Part shown: piece after piece, positions 58,301-64,000 of the stretch
Numbering within the stretch: the first letter of the stretch is position 1
Layout: each line of letters opens with the position of its first letter
NCBI GenBank assembly: GCA_030035585.1
Contig: CM057472.1
Span: 88,285,601 to 88,349,600, forward strand
Source: Dugong dugon
Lineage: Eukaryota > Chordata > Mammalia > Sirenia > Dugongidae
Direction of reading: 5' to 3'
DNA: 64,000 nucleotides
Program-made: the position numbers and the translations under genes
Notes under the pieces: model-generated
The model's input: only the letters and a program-made list of their open reading frames with translations
Database searches by the model: none
What the model was told of the DNA's origin: nothing

Positions 58301-61017
58301 CCTTATAGCAAAGTAGGGAGAACTATTTTGGACAGCTGAATTAGCCTACGTTTGTGCTAACACGATCCATCTTTGTGTCAAGAGAAGGTCAAATATGTAC
58401 TCCCCAGCCAAAAGAAGCAATGGGATCTATACCAACGGCAATTGCTGAATTTGTATCCATAGTTCTTATCTCCTCCCTACTTTTCTGTCTCTTAGGCAAC
58501 CTACATCAATAACCTCCTGCTTCATGAGATTTATTATCCAAATACTAAAAATATTACCATTCATTTAGCCTGATAAGAAGTCAAACTAAGTTTACTGAGT
58601 CCTTGTTGGAAATCAGAGTTTGGTGTCTTGAATCAGGTGTAAGGATTTTATTAGCAGTGACAGACTTAACAGTGGTTATCTCTAGGTGGTGGTCAATGGG
58701 TGATTTTTATTTTGCTATTCTCAATCCAAAATTTCTGTATAGACTATTACACTCATAATCAAAACAAAGAGATACATGTTATTTTTTAAATGTAAAAGAC
58801 TGTATTAAAAGGCCAGCAAGTGAAATCTGGTGGCTATTTAGATATAGGCACTCTACCAGACTAGTACTTTAAAAAAAAAAACATTCTTTTCCCATGAGTT
58901 TGAAGAAAGTCCATGATATGAGGCTCTGGGAGGAAAGCTGCCAGAGGAAATTCAAAGATGACGATGATGATGATATGTGGGGTTCTGTATAGCTGAACAC
59001 ACACCAGCTCCCTGTGGTCAGCCCTGTTCATCAACTGACAAATGGTCCATGGATACACCAGGTGGTTATATAGCAGCAGTGAGCATGCAGTATCCTGTAA
59101 ATGACCCATTACCAGAAAGTTTAAAATGTGTGCTTGGAAGCCAGAAACACAGATGGATTTGAAGTGGCCCTCAACAGACACTTGGGAATATGATTGATTT
59201 TTCAACCCAGCCTTTGGATGCTGTGTATCCTCAGTGCTTGACCACCCCTCATCAGTACATCCGCTTATTAGATGTAATAAATAGATGAAGGGATGCATTT
59301 GCAAATGAGTAATTAAAAATTTTGCATCCCTCTCTCTTCCGCTTCCCTCTCTCCCTTGATACGAAGTCCAGAAAATTAAGCCAGCTGTAGATTAATTGGG
59401 ACTCTCTTCCATGTAGGGAACATCTGTCACTGCTGCTACCAAGACTGTATTAATGAATTAAAACATTTGATTACCTTTAATCCAAAAAAATGTGGCAGTC
59501 TCTCCAGTCATTTAGCTTATTGACTATTTTTTGTTGTTGTTCTTTTTTCTCACATGAAGCTTGTGACTGTAGCCCATCCCTGAAGCCCTGAGATCTTTCA
59601 GCAGATGCTGTTTTCCATATCTGTACCCTTTCCCGTGTGGAAGGGGGAGAAAAGCTCTCAACAAAAGCAATTCTGGAGATAGACAGAAAAGGTCCCCATC
59701 ATGAACACGTTTTTAAAAACAGCTGGTAAAACAAGTGGTCCAAATCTGATGCCTGGAGCATATCTACTCAAACCACAGGCTTGTTTAAAGATAAAAGCAG
59801 CCACTTCTAAATATCAGCATTAGTAGTAATTCCCACACTTACGTTGAAGAGCTGGGAGAGTTTTGCTAAGGCTTTTTGCTTTCTTTTTTAATTTCTGGGA
59901 TGTTTTTCACTCTTTCATTTTTGTTAAGAATATGAATTTATCAGCAGCTGCCTACCCAATTGTTAAAATTGTGACTATCATCATATAGAAAATATTTTAA
60001 AAATTTACATATAGCGGATTTTTAAACGTTTGCCCTCTGCTTCTACGCATGTTCGTATTTGATATCATCTACGTATAGTCTAAAAGATCGCAATGGGAAA
60101 TGGAGAATATACCGAAGTTATTTCCAATCCTATATATTCTGAAAAGGTCAGGCAGTGCTACTAAAGGACAAACATTTGTAGCCATTAAAAATCTGATTTC
60201 ACTTTTCATTCTCCATATTCAGTCAGTCTTATTATCTTCCATTGTTATGACTTCATTTGTTTACTGAGCTATTTTGTTCCGCAGCCATTGCCAAACGCTG
60301 TTACATAGCTTCCTTTGTCATACCAATTGGTGAAATCATCCTTTATTATATTTTTTGTAGCAGTTCCAATTTTCACATTACTTGTGGATTCTCTCTGGGT
60401 CAGGCGCTGCAGGAATCCTGATTTATTATTACTGAACTTGATAAACAGGCGTTCACCTTATCAGTTGCCATTCATGTTGACTTTTTCCTCTTCTTTCCTC
60501 ACTACGGTTGTATTTTCGTTTAAGGAAATTTCAGAACTAGTGACTCAAGGACAATTAGTTGGTCACTATGTTGGAATTAGTGGGATCTCACCCAGTGGAC
60601 AAAGGCCCCATTTTAAAATGATGCACAAAAAATTGTCTCCGGGGCCCTCCTCGCTACCCATGGTGCACAATGCTTATTTGATACGTGGAACCGAGAAATT
60701 TGAAAGCATGCTTCACTTTCATTTTCTCATTAAATATATTTCTTTCAAAAAGTATCTTTTCTAGAATCCAACACACCTACAAGTGTGCCTCTTTGCTCTT
60801 TTAGCCTAAACTGACCTATTTGATGGGTAGTTTTTTATGTCATGTAAGATAGCCTCGAACTGATTTATTCTTTCTGGTTGTGCTGCTGCTGCAAAATATC
60901 ATCATAACTACTAATAACCCCATTTTTTAAAATCATAAATATATATTGTACACTTATACTAAAGCATCAACCAATAGCTTTCATGAATGGTTCTTTTGAT
61001 GTAAAAATAATTCTACA
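55320..61017. other. Mostly unique intron
   Basis: AT-rich and SINE-free. A MIR fragment lies at 57075-57200. A (GAT)n run is at 58961-58973. The longest open frames of the window are here (58861-59304 minus, 147 codons; 60315-60764 plus, 149 codons) but neither shows domains, signal peptide or splice context. Confidence 0.45.
57075..57200 (-). mobile_element. MIR SINE fragment
   Basis: Reverse MIR: ttaggtgaggaaactgaggt, tcgaggtcacagacctagtt, taaatcccagatgctct. Confidence 0.7.
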
Positions 61018-61590
61018 CAACAGTCCAGGGACAAGGACTAGAAGGCAGGAGGGAACAAGAAAGCTGGTGATAGGGAACCCAAGGCTGAGAAGGGACGGTG
61101 TTGACATGTCGTGGGGTTGTTAACCATTGTCATAAGGCAATATGTGTACTAATTGTTTAATGAGAAACTATTTGTTCTGTAAACCTTCATCTAAGGTATA
61201 TAAAAAAAAAAAGAATTAGCTCTGTGAGATCAAATTGACAACAACAACTCAAAAGGTTTGATGGGAAGCCTAGGGGCCAGTGAGTTGAAGATAATGGTGA
61301 TGGAATAATTTGGAAAAGGATAGTGAGAATAGCAGCACAACTGGAAGAATGTCTAATAGATGTCACTGAAATGTACATATAGAAATTTCTGAAATGCTGT
61401 ATCTTTGGCTATGAATATTTTAGCCAAAAAAAAAAAAAAGATCCTCCAAGGTCAAGGTCAAGAAGGGAGAGTGTTGACATGCCGTGGGGTTGTTAACCAA
61501 TGTCATAAAACAGTATGTGTACTGATTGTTTAATTAGAAATTATTTGTTCTGTAAACCTTCACCTAAAGTAGAATAAAAAATAATAATAA
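61018..61590 (+). mobile_element. L1 3' end with a duplicated 3' UTR piece
   Basis: 61018-61200 carries the L1 3' UTR part A (ggacaaggactagaaggcag, gttgacatgtcgtggggttg). 61205-61430 carries part B, which is the reverse complement of the window start. After an A-run at 61425-61439, part A recurs at 61450-61590 (gttgacatgccgtggggttg, ttctgtaaaccttcacctaa), ending in an A-rich tail. It contains no ORF2. Confidence 0.85.
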
Positions 61591-64000
61591 TTCTATATTG
61601 GAGTCATGACGACTCCAACACATGCCACACTGGACATCTGACCATAGACCATAAAATCTGCATATGTGTTTATTAATACTACTATGATTATGCATATGTA
61701 CACAAAATCACATAAACATGCATATACTCACTCCCTCAGATATTGCCTCAGAGGATTGTAATGGTGATGAGAATTGTGTGTTGGTGATGGTGGTGAGGAA
61801 GTGGAGATCAAATATTGATTTACTTATAATTAACACGATTCCATGCTTTAGACAAAGCACATTCCTTCTTCCCCATCACCACCCTCACCATTATAGCATC
61901 CATTAGTTCTATAATTGAAAATGTGGTTTTTACAGGTGCTGCTCATTTCCCATTGTGACTGATGATTTTGAAAGAAATGACTTGGATATACTCTGGTTTA
62001 TTAATACTTGTCCCTCAATTAAAATGTGACTTTGTGCTTGTACAGTTGAGATAAAAGAAAAATATTTTTGGCTAAGATTGTATATTAAAAATAATACTAA
62101 TAAAGGAATATGCTTTTATTCCAAAAGGAAACAATGGGAAATCTATTCCAGAATGCCTACTCCCACCACAGGAGTTTTCTAAGTCACATATGAGATTGCT
62201 AACACCGTTCCAATACGAGGTTGAAACTTACGTTCTTTCTACCACTTGGAGAACAGCATGTCTTCTTTCTGTTTGTCATTGCCCATTCGTGGTTCACCCT
62301 CTGCTTATAAAAACCTATCGCTTCTGCAGCCCATTGCATTTTATAAGATTGCTGCTGATTATCATCTCGATTTGTTAAGTGACATAACACATTTTATGGA
62401 GTAAGAACCCAGTAGCCATCAAAATCAATAGTGGTAGCCTGAATCAGTTATAAATGACTTATTTTATTACTCACACAATGATCAATATGTGGGTTACTAC
62501 AAAAGCTTAGTTCTGGTCTTTGAATATATATTTTCTAATTCTGTAGAATAACAGGCTTCTCTGACATTTTATCCACTGACAGAAATTACTCTTGACCATC
62601 TTTTCATTGGAATAGAGCTGAGTTGTGGTAACAACATCATCTACACACCCAGCCTCAGAATCCAATGTATTTTTTTTTTTTAAATATTAAGGTTCCTGCA
62701 TTTCCATAGCACCGTTTACTGTATTTCATTACAATGCATTGCTTCACTCAGCATACTCTGAATGAAGAAGATATGCTTGGCGGCTTCAAATTCAGCCACT
62801 TCCTCCAAGCAGGGCTTGTTTATCTGTCTGCAGCACACTTAGAGCATTTGAAAGGCTAGTGATGAGGTTCACTCATGCTGTAAAAATGTGTTGGGCATCA
62901 TGGCTGCTTCCTTCACAGTGGCCTGCCATGGAAGGGTGGAGAAGGCATCCTTTTAAAGCGAACAAAGTTCAAGGGAATATTTATGACTATGGTACTTTAG
63001 TTGTAACTTTGTGAGACTTTTTAATAAGCTTGCAGAGTATAAGTTTGGATTATAGAATAGTTTATTTCACTTCTGAGGATAAAAAGGATGTTTTGTACTT
63101 TGTAGGATCTTTCATCTGGCCAGGGAGTTTGGATTAGGGCTCAAGAAGTGGACTTGGGGGAGTCTGCTCCCTTGGCTCTGGATAATGAACAAAATTATCT
63201 TTCAACTTTAGAAGTGAGGGAACTTTCTTTCTGGATGCATCCTCAGTAAATCCCAAAGTGTGTAGCTCTTGTGTGATAGAAGAACCAAGAAAGAGAGAAT
63301 ATCTTGATATGAGACTGTTTTTCATCTGCAAGGACCCAACTAGGAAAGGGGACTGGTGGTGCCCACAAGGAGGGCTTTGCCTTTAATACAGCCTGGGAAG
63401 TAGAGAGGGCCTATAGGGCTGGGAGTCATCCCAGACCCTTTCCAGATGCCACTGACCAACATAACTAGGAAAAAGAAGTCTTGATTTATTACTCAGTGAC
63501 GTAGATCCGGGCATGTTGCAAGGGGGGAAAACTTGTCTACTTTTTAAATGACATTAGGGTTAACATGAACAAATGCAAAGTAATCTCTCAATTTGGTCTT
63601 AAAAGACTAAACCACCTTGTTCTATTGCCCACTTCCTAACTCACTCACTCCATAAACGGCAACTTGCTCAATAAACTACTCACGCCCCTTTTGTGAACTT
63701 TCTGTATTACTTGGGGGAAGGCACTGTTAATAGCTGCAAGCCACTTATTTTCCAGTCCTCTCTCTCATTTCTTTCACACTGATTGATGAAATGGGAAGGA
63801 GGTTGAATAAGCTCACTTTTTTTTTTTAGGTGACACAAGTATTAAATTGACAGATAAACTCCTAGGAGGTTCCAGTCCATTTCAGGAAAGTGTTGATATG
63901 AGGTCTTTAAGGGTTGACAGTCCTATTAGAGATAGAGACCACCAGGGAATCACGAGGAAAAGAAAAACGAGGGAAGTGTGTAGATTCAATAAGAAATTGG
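61591..64000. other. Unique intron to window end
   Basis: No repeat family or gene recognised. Open frames are below 70 codons with no motif. Confidence 0.45.

Larger units (their letters stand above)
41057..64000 (+). other. NRXN3: Downstream NRXN3 intron (partial)
   Basis: Inferred intron running out of the window. The next coding block of NRXN3, the stalk/transmembrane region with its long splice-site-5 exon, would give an open frame of well over 100 codons with recognisable stalk sequence. None is present up to 64000. Confidence 0.75.

Noticed and set aside
58861..59304. 147-codon open frame, minus strand
   Set aside because: Begins in an AT-rich region, ends in an A-run, and shows no motif; its codons look like chance.
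60315..60764. Longest open frame of the window, 149 codons, plus strand
   Set aside because: AT-rich, with hydrophobic and random composition. It has no domain, no Kozak or splice context and no repeat or family similarity that I can see. A chance frame is the simplest reading.
1..64000. Microbial features (operons, CRISPR arrays, insertion sequences, phage)
   Set aside because: The window is vertebrate nuclear DNA. Direct repeats seen are SINE, L1 and microsatellite sequence, with no regular spacer arrays or ribosome-binding-site-led genes.

Overview
This is 64 kb of mammalian nuclear DNA. It is AT-rich, almost entirely non-coding and densely packed with retrotransposon remains. The lineage signal is strong. 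More than twenty tRNA-headed SINE copies end in the tail typical of afrotherian SINEs (AfroSINE). A near-full-length RTE/BovB-type LINE lies on the minus strand, and the L1 3' ends look like those I know from elephant DNA. I infer Afrotheria, most likely a proboscidean (elephant). Old mammalian repeats (MIR, L2, hAT and Tc/mariner fossils) fill much of the remainder. There is no prokaryotic gene structure, no CRISPR array and no intact multi-exon gene.

The only coding sequence I can defend is one 79-base internal exon on the plus strand at 40978-41056. It has a long polypyrimidine tract and AG in front and GTAGGT behind. Its 26 codons give an acidic serine/cysteine segment that matches, from memory, the juxtamembrane cysteine-loop segment of neurexin-3 (NRXN3), just after the last LNS domain and before the splice-site-5 stalk. 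The window is therefore read as about 41 kb of the upstream intron, this exon, and about 23 kb of the downstream intron.

Layout: 1-2500, minus-strand L1 3' end with a SINE inside. 2500-16900, mostly unique intron with an LTR-like repeat, L2, MIR and SINEs, including a SINE-in-SINE nest at 15.7-16.1 kb. 16.9-20.15 kb, minus-strand RTE LINE with decayed endonuclease and reverse transcriptase. 20-40 kb, intron with a second SINE-in-SINE nest (23.1-23.5 kb), three more LTR-like repeats, a tRNA-Gly-headed SINE and a TA-flanked Tc/mariner-type MITE. 40.05-40.98 kb, SINE-free and possibly regulatory sequence leading into the exon. 41.06-64 kb, intron with more SINEs, a second tRNA-Gly SINE inside a MIR, a hAT-type MITE, a long SINE-free block (44.6-50.9 kb) and a duplicated L1 3' end at 61.0-61.6 kb.

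The elements explain one another: the RTE 3' terminus carries the same sequence as the SINE tails, which fits RTE-driven SINE mobilisation. Two independent nested insertions chose the same site in their host SINEs. No previously undescribed gene system was found. The best leads are the tRNA-Gly/RTE-tailed SINE, the recurrent SINE insertion site, and the homeodomain-site-rich block just upstream of the exon. Family names rest on recognition by eye and were not checked by any database search.
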